Source of the DNA: Bacteroidales bacterium | GTDB taxonomy: Bacteria > Bacteroidota > Bacteroidia > Bacteroidales > JAADJA01 | Assembly (NCBI GenBank): GCA_026984135.1 | Contig: JALSSR010000093.1 | Location: 1-50,197, forward strand | Direction: 5' to 3' | DNA: 50,197 bases | Part shown: positions 29,076-37,585 of the stretch, in pieces | Position numbering within the stretch: position 1 is the stretch's first letter | Layout: the number at the start of each line of letters is the position of its first letter | Notes under the pieces: generated by a model | Database searches by the model: none | Seen by the model: the letters and a program-made list of their open reading frames with translations, nothing else | Told to the model about the DNA's origin: nothing | Translations under genes and position numbers: made by a program

Positions 29076-29314
29076 ATGAAGGCAAAATCCGACTCACCGG
29101 AAATAACTATTTATATTGATCCTGATCTTGACGATGCCGTTGATGCGGCATTAATGACGGCAGAACGTGACATTTTGGAAGGTCAAAGAATTATGAATCG
29201 GCTATTCAAAACAAAGCAATAATTTCACAACAAAAAGAGGGGGTTCCGTTTAGTATGCCTCATAAAAATATAGAATATTATAGACAAGAGTATTTAAAAA
29301 TAGGTAATGAATGA
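29076..29314 (+). pseudogene. Possible frameshifted small gene (or 48-aa ORF 29076-29222 plus overlapping second frame)
   Basis: ORF MKAKSDSPEITIYIDPDLDDAVDAALMTAERDILEG..., then a shifted frame reading KNYESAIQNKAIISQQKEGVPFSMPHKNIEYYRQEYLKIGNE to a stop at 29314. Confidence 0.35.
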
Positions 29315-29355
29315 GTTCTAATAATCATTCCTATTTATGCCGGATTAGTTTACTA

Positions 29356-30033
29356 TTACAAAAGTTCAGTTATTTTTTCGATTGGAAATGCTTTTCCATG
29401 AGCAGGGAAAACCGTTTTAACTCCCAAATAAATGAGTTTTTTCCAGCTATTTTTCAGCAGTGCCAAATCTTCTGCAAATATTGGCAATCCGGCGCCTTTG
29501 CGAAAAGGGAATCCGTTCATAGCCATATCACCGACAAAAGCTTCTCCCGTATCAAGAAGCACCGTTACCGACCCGTAAGAATGTCCGGGAGTATAAACCG
29601 CTTTGCCGTCAATTCCGAACTCTCTGAGGTCTAATCCGTTATCATCTATTTCGATACCAACTTTTGAAGTTTTTATTTTTACCCTGCCGCTGCTCATCTT
29701 TGAGAAATGTCCGAGAAATCTGCCCCAGCGGGTAACTCCGGGTGGAATCAATATGGTTCCTTCTTCTATGCAACTCTTTTCAATCTTATGAATTGCTGTT
29801 TTTGCACCTGTTTCTTCAACGATAGCCCGGGTATTTCCGATATGATCCCAGTGTCCGTGAGTATGCATTACCAACGACAAATCTTTTATATCAATTCCTG
29901 TTTTGTCAAATACTTTATAAAAAGATCCAAGCTTTCCGGGCACTCCGGTATCAATAAGGACAACTCTCTCTTGTTTCAAAAGAAAGCAGTTTGTAATTCC
30001 TGCCTTTATAATATGAATCCGTACCGGTTTCAT
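29356..30033 (-). CDS. MBL-fold metallo-hydrolase
   Basis: MHTHGHWDHIGN (HxHxDH-like), VYTPGHSYGSVTVLLDTGEAFVGDMAM, VFPAHGKAF. Confidence 0.92.
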   Translation of the reverse strand: MKPVRIHIIKAGITNCFLLKQERVVLIDTGVPGKLGSFYKVFDKTGIDIKDLSLVMHTHGHWDHIGNTRAIVEETGAKTAIHKIEKSCIEEGTILIPPGVTRWGRFLGHFSKMSSGRVKIKTSKVGIEIDDNGLDLREFGIDGKAVYTPGHSYGSVTVLLDTGEAFVGDMAMNGFPFRKGAGLPIFAEDLALLKNSWKKLIYLGVKTVFPAHGKAFPIEKITELL

Positions 30034-30040
30034 TATTTGA

Positions 30041-30973
30041 CTAATCTTTTGTCAATAATTTCTTCACAACCTCCTTATCCTTTTCAAGTTGCTTTTTAAG
30101 TTCGTCGAGGTTTGCAAATTTGATTTCATCTCTAATCCTGTCAATAAAATAAATGGTTATTTCATCGCCATAAATATCATTGTCGAAATCAAAAATATGC
30201 ACTTCCGTTACCAATCCGTTAATACCAATTGTGGGACGGGTACCGATATTTCCCATTCCTGCATATATTTTGTCGTTCCATTTGACTTTACAGGCATAAA
30301 CCCCGCCTGCAGCAATGAGCTTATATTTATCTTCAATGTCAATATTTGCAGTAGGGAAACCGATTGTACGACCGATTTTGTTACCTTCAACAACAATTCC
30401 GGTGATGGAATACTCATATCCCAGCATTTTGTTTGCTTTCTTGATATTACCCTCCATCAAAGCATTCCTTATTTTTGTGGAGCTAACCGCCACGCCGTCA
30501 ATAAATTGAGCTTTGATCTCCTCTACTGTAAATCCGTATTTGTTGCCAAGAGCTTTCAGATTTTCAAAATGTCCTTCCCTGTTGCTTCCGAAATGGTGGT
30601 CATATCCTATAATCAGTTCTTTGACGCCGATTTTGTCAACAAGATACTTTTTAACAAAGTCATCGGATGATGTTTTCGCAAACTCTTTGGTAAAAGGAAT
30701 TATTATCAGATTATCTATTCCGAATTTGTCAAGAAGGCGGAATTTTCGTTCAACGGTATTGATAAACTTCAGATTTTGACTGTCGGGATAGAGAGCAAGA
30801 CGCGGATGCGGATCAAAAGTGACAAGTACCGTTTCTCCGTTGTTTTTTCGGGCTGTCTCTTTCATCCTTTCAATGATTTTCTGATGCCCGATATGCAATC
30901 CGTCGAAAGTGCCGACCGTAACAGTGGCAAAATCAGGCTTTTTAAATCTTTCTATATCCGTATATATTTTCAA
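30041..30973 (-). CDS. ribF: Bifunctional riboflavin kinase/FAD synthetase
   Basis: VTVGTFDGLHIGHQKII, TFDPHPR, VSSTKIRNALMEGNIKKANKMLGYEYSITGIVVEGNKIGRTIGFPTANI. Confidence 0.95.
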   Translation of the reverse strand: MKIYTDIERFKKPDFATVTVGTFDGLHIGHQKIIERMKETARKNNGETVLVTFDPHPRLALYPDSQNLKFINTVERKFRLLDKFGIDNLIIIPFTKEFAKTSSDDFVKKYLVDKIGVKELIIGYDHHFGSNREGHFENLKALGNKYGFTVEEIKAQFIDGVAVSSTKIRNALMEGNIKKANKMLGYEYSITGIVVEGNKIGRTIGFPTANIDIEDKYKLIAAGGVYACKVKWNDKIYAGMGNIGTRPTIGINGLVTEVHIFDFDNDIYGDEITIYFIDRIRDEIKFANLDELKKQLEKDKEVVKKLLTKD

Positions 30974-31182
30974 AATACCCGCCGTTTATGAATCGGCAAA
31001 AATAATATAATTTCAAAGAAAACTATAAATGATATTTTTATCGGACGCAATTATACTAAAGAGCATCCAAACGCACCTCCTTCAGTCATAAACTTTGCCG
31101 TTTCAAATTTTAATAACCGCCTGATTTTACTCTATTTGGTTTCAAATATTCCGGCATTTTCGTTTGGTATCGGTTTATTTCA

Positions 31183-31190
31183 TATATTTG
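31183..31190 (+). promoter_or_regulatory. -7 box TAtaTTTG abutting a truncated nucleotidyltransferase ORF
   Basis: TATATTTG only 4 nt before the ATG at 31195. Confidence 0.4.
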
Positions 31191-31194
31191 CAAT

Positions 31195-31371
31195 ATGGAT
31201 TTACTTAAAAATAATATTGATGTTGTCGATTATGCAGATAATTATTTTGATTTAAAGTGTTCGTTGGAAGAATTGTTTAACAGAAAAGTTGATTTTTTAG
31301 AGGAAAATGCAATAAGAAACCTTTATTTAAAGATTTCAATTGATAAATCGAAAAAACTTCTATGGAATTGA
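31195..31371 (+). pseudogene. C-terminal fragment of a minimal nucleotidyltransferase (MNT-type antitoxin) protein
   Basis: MDLLKNNIDVVDYADNYFDLKCSLEELFNRKVDFLEENAIRNLYLKISIDKSKKLLWN resembles the C-terminal half of MNT-domain proteins (DYADNYF..K..LE.LF.RKVDLLEE.AIRNPYL..SI). No GSxxRG...D.D catalytic half is seen upstream. Confidence 0.6.
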
Positions 31372-31386
31372 AATAATAACTTGGTT

Positions 31387-31400
31387 TATGATATATCATA
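31387..31400. promoter_or_regulatory. Perfect 14-bp palindrome TATGATATATCATA
   Basis: Self-reverse-complementary, 15 nt before the ATG at 31416. Confidence 0.5.
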
Positions 31401-31415
31401 GTCAATATTTTTATA

Positions 31416-34400
31416 ATGCTTTCTTTTTTAAAAAACATACCGGTTTTCAAGATATTTCGGCTGTTACTGTTTGCAATATTGGTATTGAGTTTTGGGTTGA
31501 AAGCTCAGGTATATGATGATTTCAGTGACGGAAATTTTACCTCAAACCCCCAATGGCTTGGCGATACTTCACAATTTAAAATAACCTCGTCAAGTGCAAT
31601 ACCTCCCGAAATGAAGCCCGCACTCCAACTTAACGGAAATCAGGAGGATACAACAATCCTTTTTCTGCAAAACTCTTTGGTCTCAAATACCGAATGGCGA
31701 TTCTGGGTAAAACTCTCATTCAATACTTCGGCAAACAATTATGCAAGAGTTTACCTTGTTTCGGATAATGCCGACCTGAAAAGTGCGTTGAACGGATATT
31801 TCGTGCAAATAGGCGGTCCCAATGACAGCATTTCGTTAAACAAGCAAACGGGAGAATCTTCGGAGGTTATTATTCACGGTACATACTCTTATACCGGAAG
31901 TTCCACAAACAAACTGCGTATTAAGGTTACACGGGACGAAACCGGCAACTGGAATCTTTTTTCCGACCCGGATGGGGGTTATAGCTTCCAACCCGAAGGA
32001 TATACCTTTGATCCCCAATTCAATACCACGAGTTATTTCGGAATTTATTGTAAATATACAGGCAGTAATGCCACTAAGTTTTATTTTGATGATTTTTATG
32101 TTAACGAAATAATTATTGATACTATTCCACCTGCTATTGCAAGCGTTTCGGTAGTGTCGCTAACGGAACTTGATGTTTTGTTTTCGGAACAAGTGGAGAC
32201 TTTATCGGCAAGTGAACCACAAAATTATACGGTTAACAACGGAGTCGGCGAACCGGTTTCTGCTCTTATTGACGAGAACAATCTTTCGCTTGTACATCTT
32301 TTGTTTCAACAACCATTTGTATCCGGTACCGAATATTTGCTGAAGGTAGCAGGAGTTGCCGATTTATCGGGAAATACAATGACCGGCGACACGTCAACCT
32401 TCATTTACTATGAACCGGTGCAGGCAAGTGCTTATGACGTGATTATCAATGAAATAATGGCGGATGTCAATCCCGCTCCGCCAAGTCTTCCCGAAGCCGA
32501 TTATCTTGAACTCTACAACAGGACTTCCTCATCCGTTAGTCTTAGCAACTGGACATTAAAATTGAAAAACAATTTCAGTCCTGTTGTTTTTCCCGATGTG
32601 GTTATTGAACCGGATAGTTTTCTGATTGTTGTTAAAACATCGGATGTGGAAAATTTTGAAAATTACGGACAGGTAACGGGACTCTCCGGATTCTCTTTGA
32701 ATAATGAATCAAAACTTGTTTTGCGAAATGCCACGGGTGATTATATCCATTCGGTTTCATACAATAAAAACTGGTATAAAGACGAAGACAAACAGGAAGG
32801 CGGCTGGGCTTTGGAAATGATTGACCCGGAATATGCCTGTGCCGGCGGACAGAATTGGAGGGCATCATTTGATGAAAGCGGAGGTACTCCCGGAAGGCAA
32901 AATTCAGTGTTTATGCAAAACCTTTCTTTCCCCGAAATACTAATAATAGAACCCGTTAGCTTGACTGAGATTAAAATTGTTTTTTCGCATTTTATGGATA
33001 GCCTCTCGTTGATAAATCCCAATGCCTATTTGATTTCAGATGGCTTTGGCAATCCGGTTTCGGCAACTTGCACGGAAGCCTCTTTCGATGAGGTAGTACT
33101 TGATTTTGCAGGTTCTTTTGAGATGAGCAAAGAATATTCATTAACAATCACCGATACAATAAGAGATTGTGCCGGGAATTTTATTCAGCCCGGCTCGTCC
33201 TATCCTTTTGCAATTCCCGATGAAGCACAACCCTATGATCTTGTCATCAATGAAATACTTGCCGACCCCAATCCGCCGGTTGGTTTGCCCGAATATGAGT
33301 TTGTGGAAATTTATAATACGACTGATAAATATCTCGGTATAAAAGATTGGACTTTTATGATAGGAACGGTGGAAAAAGAGCTGACGGATATTGTCCTTGC
33401 CCCGGACGAATATTTAATATTGACAACCGAGGATGCAAAACCTTTATATAATCTTTTCGGAAAAACATACGGACTGTCAAGTCTTGCCCTTCCCAACGAA
33501 GGAGCAACATTATCGCTTGTCAGTCATGAAGGTACAACGATGTCAACGGTCACGTACGACAACGATTGGTTTGAGGACGAAGATAAAGCCGCCGGTGGCT
33601 GGTCACTTGAGCAGATAGACCCGCTGAGTCCCTGTGGGGGAAAGGAAAACTGGTCTGAAGCCGTTGCAGAACAAGGTGGTACTCCCGGAAGTATCAACTC
33701 CGTTAACGGAGAAAGTTCGGAAGACCCTGAAATTCTTAAAATAGAGGTAATTGACAACAGTACCGTCGAAGTTTTTTTCAACAAGACAATGGACGTACCG
33801 TCTTTGCTTGATGTGGATAATTATGAGGTTAACAAAGGAGTTGGTACACCCGTATCGTCCTATCAGGATATTAATTTAACCGATAGAGTATTCCTTGTAT
33901 TTGACTATGAAATGATAAAAAGAACGGTTTACACCTTAACTGCAAAAAGCGAATTAAAGGATTGTGCGGGAGAAAAAATTTCAATTGATATTGATAAGCA
34001 GTTCGGCATTCCTGAACCGGCTGAAAAAGATGATGTCATCATCAATGAGGTTCTTTTCAATCCGCTTGGTGACGGTGTGGATTTTGTTGAAATTTACAAT
34101 CGCTCCGAAAAGATAATTTCTCCTTCCGGCTTAATGCTGGGAACAGTGAAAGAGAATCAATTTGAATCTGACGATACAACCTATAAAAATATTCCCGACG
34201 ATAAGAGTATGCTATTGTCGGGAGAATATCTTGTATTGACAAAGAATCCGGAAAAGGTTAAGGAGCGGTATTTTACGGAGAATCCGGATGGCTTTGTGAA
34301 GATGATTTCCTTTCCCTCTTACCCTAACGAGAAAGGCACTGTTATCGTCTCGACGAAGACAGGTTTGATAACGGATGCTTTCGATTATAATGAAAATATG

Positions 34401-34877
34401 CATTATCCGTTGCTAGTTTCGGTTGAGGGTGTATCGCTCGAACGGATAAATCCCGGTCGGCCTGCAAAAGATGCCACAAACTGGCATTCGGCTTCCGAAG
34501 AGTCGGGTTTTGGAACACCAGGATATAGAAATTCTCAATATAGTGACTTTGAGTCTGTTGAGGATCCGGTGACGATTAATCCCGAAGTTTTTTCACCCGA
34601 CAATGACGGGTATAATGATATTGTAAATATAGGATATAAATTTTCCACTCCGGGCTATACTGCAAATATAACCATTTTTGATTCCGAAGGACGACTTGTG
34701 AAATATCTTGTACGTAATGAACTTCTCGGTACCGAAGGTTCATTTTCCTGGGACGGAACAGACGAAAACAATCAAAAAGCCGGTATCGGTATCTATGTTA
34801 TTTATTTTGAAGCTTTCGATATGAACGGTAATGTTTTTAGATATAAAAAGAGTACCGTATTAGGAGGCAAATTATGA
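31416..34877 (+). CDS. Large secreted protein with three lamin-tail (LTD) modules, Ig-like modules and a C-terminal FlgD-like/T9SS-associated domain
   Basis: Repeats VIINEIMADVNP..ADYLELYNR, LVINEILADPNP..YEFVEIYNT, VIINEVLFNPLGDGVDFVEIYNR. C-terminal NPEVFSPDNDGYNDIVNIGYKF...FSWDGTDENNQKAGIGIYVIYFEAFDMNG. Confidence 0.85.
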   Translation: MLSFLKNIPVFKIFRLLLFAILVLSFGLKAQVYDDFSDGNFTSNPQWLGDTSQFKITSSSAIPPEMKPALQLNGNQEDTTILFLQNSLVSNTEWRFWVKLSFNTSANNYARVYLVSDNADLKSALNGYFVQIGGPNDSISLNKQTGESSEVIIHGTYSYTGSSTNKLRIKVTRDETGNWNLFSDPDGGYSFQPEGYTFDPQFNTTSYFGIYCKYTGSNATKFYFDDFYVNEIIIDTIPPAIASVSVVSLTELDVLFSEQVETLSASEPQNYTVNNGVGEPVSALIDENNLSLVHLLFQQPFVSGTEYLLKVAGVADLSGNTMTGDTSTFIYYEPVQASAYDVIINEIMADVNPAPPSLPEADYLELYNRTSSSVSLSNWTLKLKNNFSPVVFPDVVIEPDSFLIVVKTSDVENFENYGQVTGLSGFSLNNESKLVLRNATGDYIHSVSYNKNWYKDEDKQEGGWALEMIDPEYACAGGQNWRASFDESGGTPGRQNSVFMQNLSFPEILIIEPVSLTEIKIVFSHFMDSLSLINPNAYLISDGFGNPVSATCTEASFDEVVLDFAGSFEMSKEYSLTITDTIRDCAGNFIQPGSSYPFAIPDEAQPYDLVINEILADPNPPVGLPEYEFVEIYNTTDKYLGIKDWTFMIGTVEKELTDIVLAPDEYLILTTEDAKPLYNLFGKTYGLSSLALPNEGATLSLVSHEGTTMSTVTYDNDWFEDEDKAAGGWSLEQIDPLSPCGGKENWSEAVAEQGGTPGSINSVNGESSEDPEILKIEVIDNSTVEVFFNKTMDVPSLLDVDNYEVNKGVGTPVSSYQDINLTDRVFLVFDYEMIKRTVYTLTAKSELKDCAGEKISIDIDKQFGIPEPAEKDDVIINEVLFNPLGDGVDFVEIYNRSEKIISPSGLMLGTVKENQFESDDTTYKNIPDDKSMLLSGEYLVLTKNPEKVKERYFTENPDGFVKMISFPSYPNEKGTVIVSTKTGLITDAFDYNENMHYPLLVSVEGVSLERINPGRPAKDATNWHSASEESGFGTPGYRNSQYSDFESVEDPVTINPEVFSPDNDGYNDIVNIGYKFSTPGYTANITIFDSEGRLVKYLVRNELLGTEGSFSWDGTDENNQKAGIGIYVIYFEAFDMNGNVFRYKKSTVLGGKL

Positions 34878-35086
34878 AAAATTTTCCGATTGCACCGCCT
34901 GACCCTGTTGATGCTATACGGTTTAGGATGGAACAAATGGGAATAACCACTGCCGAGCTGGAAAAATATCTTGGTAGTAAAACTAAAGTTAGAGAAATTC
35001 TTAATAGAAAAAGAGATATATCTCTTAAAATGGCTAAATCATTATATAAAGAGTTGAAAATTCCTGCAGAAGTGCTCCTTACATAA
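34874..35086 (+). CDS. N-terminally truncated HigA/XRE-type antitoxin-like HTH protein (70 aa)
   Basis: FPIAPPDPVDAIRFRMEQMGITTAELEKYLGSKTKVREILNRKRDISLKMAKSLYKELKIPAEVLL matches the C-terminal HTH half of HigA-like antitoxins. Overlaps the upstream stop (ATGA). Confidence 0.75.
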   Translation: MKNFPIAPPDPVDAIRFRMEQMGITTAELEKYLGSKTKVREILNRKRDISLKMAKSLYKELKIPAEVLLT

Positions 35087-35090
35087 AATA

Positions 35091-36896
35091 TTAAAACAGT
35101 CCTCCGTTCCGATATATCTCCAATTGTACGTCGGAGAATTTCTCACCTGATACGGTTTTGTTGTTTTTCAGATTTGTTATTTCACCGGTCTCAAAGTTAA
35201 CGCGGATAGTGTCACCATCCTCAATATCAATGCTTTCAATATTTTTGTAGGTCATAATAGGAAAAGCCGCATTTATGGCATTACGCTCATAAATGGCTCC
35301 AAAAGACTCAGCAAGGATAGCCTGAATGCCAAGTGATTTAAAACAGTCAACCGCTTGCTGACGCGAGCTGCCACTGCCGAAGTTTTTGCCTGTTACCACG
35401 ATATCTCCGGGTTGGGCTTTTTTAGCAAAATCCTCATATCCTTCAAGATTATCAAAAGTGTATTGCCCCATCTCATTTATGTCGGTGATTGTTAAATAGC
35501 GGTTATGGAATATCATATCGGTATCAATATTGTCTTCTCTGATAAACCATACTCTTCCTTTGACAACCGTAGGTTTCGGTTCGTGATGTTTAGCATCCGC
35601 AGCAGCTCTTTTTGCTTTTTCTTCATCATGTTCGGCTGTGAAAACCGCAGGCTCTTCCGGAATATCGTCAAAGGTAGTGATATAACCTGCCACAGCGGAA
35701 GCAGCAACCGTTGCGGGCGATGCCAGATATACGCTTCCCTTTCCCTGTTTTCCCGGAAAATTCCGGTTGCCGGTACTTATGGTAATCTCTCCCGGACCGT
35801 TTTGTCCTACCTGACCTGCGGCACAACCTGCACAACCTGCATTGGACACCAGTGCGCCGGCATCTTTGAATATCTTTATCAAACCCTCATCAAGGCACCT
35901 GTTCCAAATCTCATTTGTTGAAGGTACAATCTTTAAAACCACACCCGGTGCCACTTTCCTGCCTTCAAGTACTTTGGCAACAGCCAGCATATCTTCCATA
36001 CGACCGTTGGTACAACTTCCCACAAATGCAGAATCAATCTTAACCTTTTTGGCTTTAACAATATTGACGGTATCGTGGGGTTTGCCCGGTAGAGATACCA
36101 TGGGAACAAATTTACTCAGGTCAATGTTGTAAACAGCATCATAAACAGCATCCTTGTCGGCTGTTACGGGCTCCAGTTTGCGTCCCGTTGCCGCTTCACA
36201 AAAATCCATCACCTCCTTATTCGGTGTAAATAACACGATGATGGTTCCCATTTCCGTTCCCATCGAAGAAATTGTTATTCTTTCGTCAAGAGTGAATTTA
36301 TCAACCTCTTCACCGTAAATTTCCACGGAATATCCGAGCAACGAATTGGCACCGAACTCATGCAAAAGGTTCAAAACAATATCCTTGGCACTTATTCCCT
36401 CCGGTCTTTTACCGTTCAGATTTATCTTAACCGATTTCGGAACTTTAAACCATACCTTTCCTCTGTTGAATGCAGCTGCGATATCCTTATCTCCCATTCC
36501 TTGTCCGAAGGCACCGATGGCGCCGAGAATATTTGCGTGAGAGTCTGTTGTGAGTGCCGTAGAACCCGGATATGCATAACCTTCGGATATCAGTGTATGC
36601 GTCCCGATTCCGTTATTGATATCAAAAACCCTGATTCCGTGTTTACGTGCAAACATCCTTATAAACTGTTGGTTTTGGGCATATTTTTGATCCGACCCCG
36701 TAGGATTTGTATCGAAGGTAAACAACGTTTTACTTACATCGTCAATCGTAAGATTGTTTTCCTCAATATGTTTAACAACATTCGGCCCGCCGAAGTCACG
36801 GGCAGCCCTTGCATCTACCTCAATATCAACAATATCACCCGGCTTTACCGTGTCAAATTTCGAGTGGTTTGCTATTATTTTTTCTATGATTGTCAT
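35091..36896 (-). CDS. Fused aconitase/3-isopropylmalate dehydratase-type protein (large and small subunit domains in one chain)
   Basis: LTTDSHANILGAIGAFGQGMGDKD, FVGSCTNGRMEDM, NAGCAGCAAGQVG, then a swivel domain with VTGKNFGSGSSRQQAVDCFKSLGIQAILAESFGAIYERNAIN. Start set at the inner ATG. Confidence 0.9.
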   Translation of the reverse strand: MTIIEKIIANHSKFDTVKPGDIVDIEVDARAARDFGGPNVVKHIEENNLTIDDVSKTLFTFDTNPTGSDQKYAQNQQFIRMFARKHGIRVFDINNGIGTHTLISEGYAYPGSTALTTDSHANILGAIGAFGQGMGDKDIAAAFNRGKVWFKVPKSVKINLNGKRPEGISAKDIVLNLLHEFGANSLLGYSVEIYGEEVDKFTLDERITISSMGTEMGTIIVLFTPNKEVMDFCEAATGRKLEPVTADKDAVYDAVYNIDLSKFVPMVSLPGKPHDTVNIVKAKKVKIDSAFVGSCTNGRMEDMLAVAKVLEGRKVAPGVVLKIVPSTNEIWNRCLDEGLIKIFKDAGALVSNAGCAGCAAGQVGQNGPGEITISTGNRNFPGKQGKGSVYLASPATVAASAVAGYITTFDDIPEEPAVFTAEHDEEKAKRAAADAKHHEPKPTVVKGRVWFIREDNIDTDMIFHNRYLTITDINEMGQYTFDNLEGYEDFAKKAQPGDIVVTGKNFGSGSSRQQAVDCFKSLGIQAILAESFGAIYERNAINAAFPIMTYKNIESIDIEDGDTIRVNFETGEITNLKNNKTVSGEKFSDVQLEIYRNGGLF

Positions 36897-36920
36897 ACTT
36901 TTTTCATTTAAATTGAAGCG

Positions 36921-36928
36921 CAAAAGTA
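36921..36928 (-). promoter_or_regulatory. -7 box (TActTTTG on the minus strand) upstream of the aconitase-type gene
   Basis: CAAAAGTA on the plus strand, 24 nt upstream of the start at 36896. Confidence 0.5.
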
Positions 36929-37067
36929 CAAGATTTTTATTCATATAAAATAGGTATATGATAAATAATTTTCAATTTCAATATGCACCTGTCCGATGCA
37001 GGCGGGTTTTTTATTCTTGAATTCAATGAATATTGAGTGCTGAGCATTTTTTTCAATAACCCTGCCT

Positions 37068-37187
37068 CTTGCCGGTGTTGTCACCGACAAGGAATCGTGA
37101 TCATCAACAAACCTTGCTATCCGGTATTTTCTTTATGCACGGGATTTTGCAATCCCGAACCTGATATTTTCAGGATTTGTAATCCTG
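37068..37187. repeat. Cluster of short palindromes (REP/MITE-like debris)
   Basis: CTTGcCGGTGttgtCACCGaCAAG (37068-37091), CGGGATTttgcAATCCCG (37140-37157), CAGGATTtgtAATCCTG (37171-37187). Confidence 0.55.
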
Positions 37188-37323
37188 TTTAAAAAGTTGA
37201 TGATTTGCGGGATTTTGTGTCATTTGAGTTTTTGTGTTATAATTTTTTACCACCAAAACACAAAAACCACAAAAATGTTAGCTTTACTTCAGAGGTTTCA
37301 TTTTTCGACAAATCTATCATTAG

Positions 37324-37341
37324 TCTCCCCTTCAGGGGAGA
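37324..37341. repeat. Short inverted repeat TCTCCCCttcaGGGGAGA
   Basis: 7-bp arms, 4-nt loop. Confidence 0.5.
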
Positions 37342-37391
37342 TTTAGAGGGGTAAAGTACCCGATTTCCCATCAAATTACCCTAAAAATTCT

Positions 37392-37422
37392 TACCGTTAA
37401 CTTGTTAAATCATACCGTTAAC
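37392..37422 (+). repeat. Two copies of TACCGTTAAC at 21-bp spacing
   Basis: 37392-37401 and 37413-37422; same motif and spacing as at 6858-6899. Confidence 0.8.
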
Positions 37423-37585
37423 TGATTTTAATACATTCTTAATTATTTTTAAAATACAGATAATAAGTCGGTTAGTATTTTTTAAAATGCGATTTTGTAT
37501 ATATTTTCTCTTTTTTAATTTTGATAAGTTCCCTTTTTTTTGTATTATTGCAATCTAAAATCACATTTAAAAAAATTCAAGGGAA

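Noticed and set aside
30089-30670. 193-aa antisense ORF in ribF
   Set aside because: Shadow ORF over a certain CDS with Cys/His/Phe-rich noise composition.
33700-33720. CTCCGTTAACGGAG palindrome as another copy of the TACCGTTAAC motif
   Set aside because: Lies inside the LTD protein coding sequence (NSVNGESS), is a different dyad and lacks a 21-bp-spaced partner.
36360-36911. 183-aa antisense ORF in the aconitase-type gene
   Set aside because: Shadow ORF of a strongly conserved CDS.
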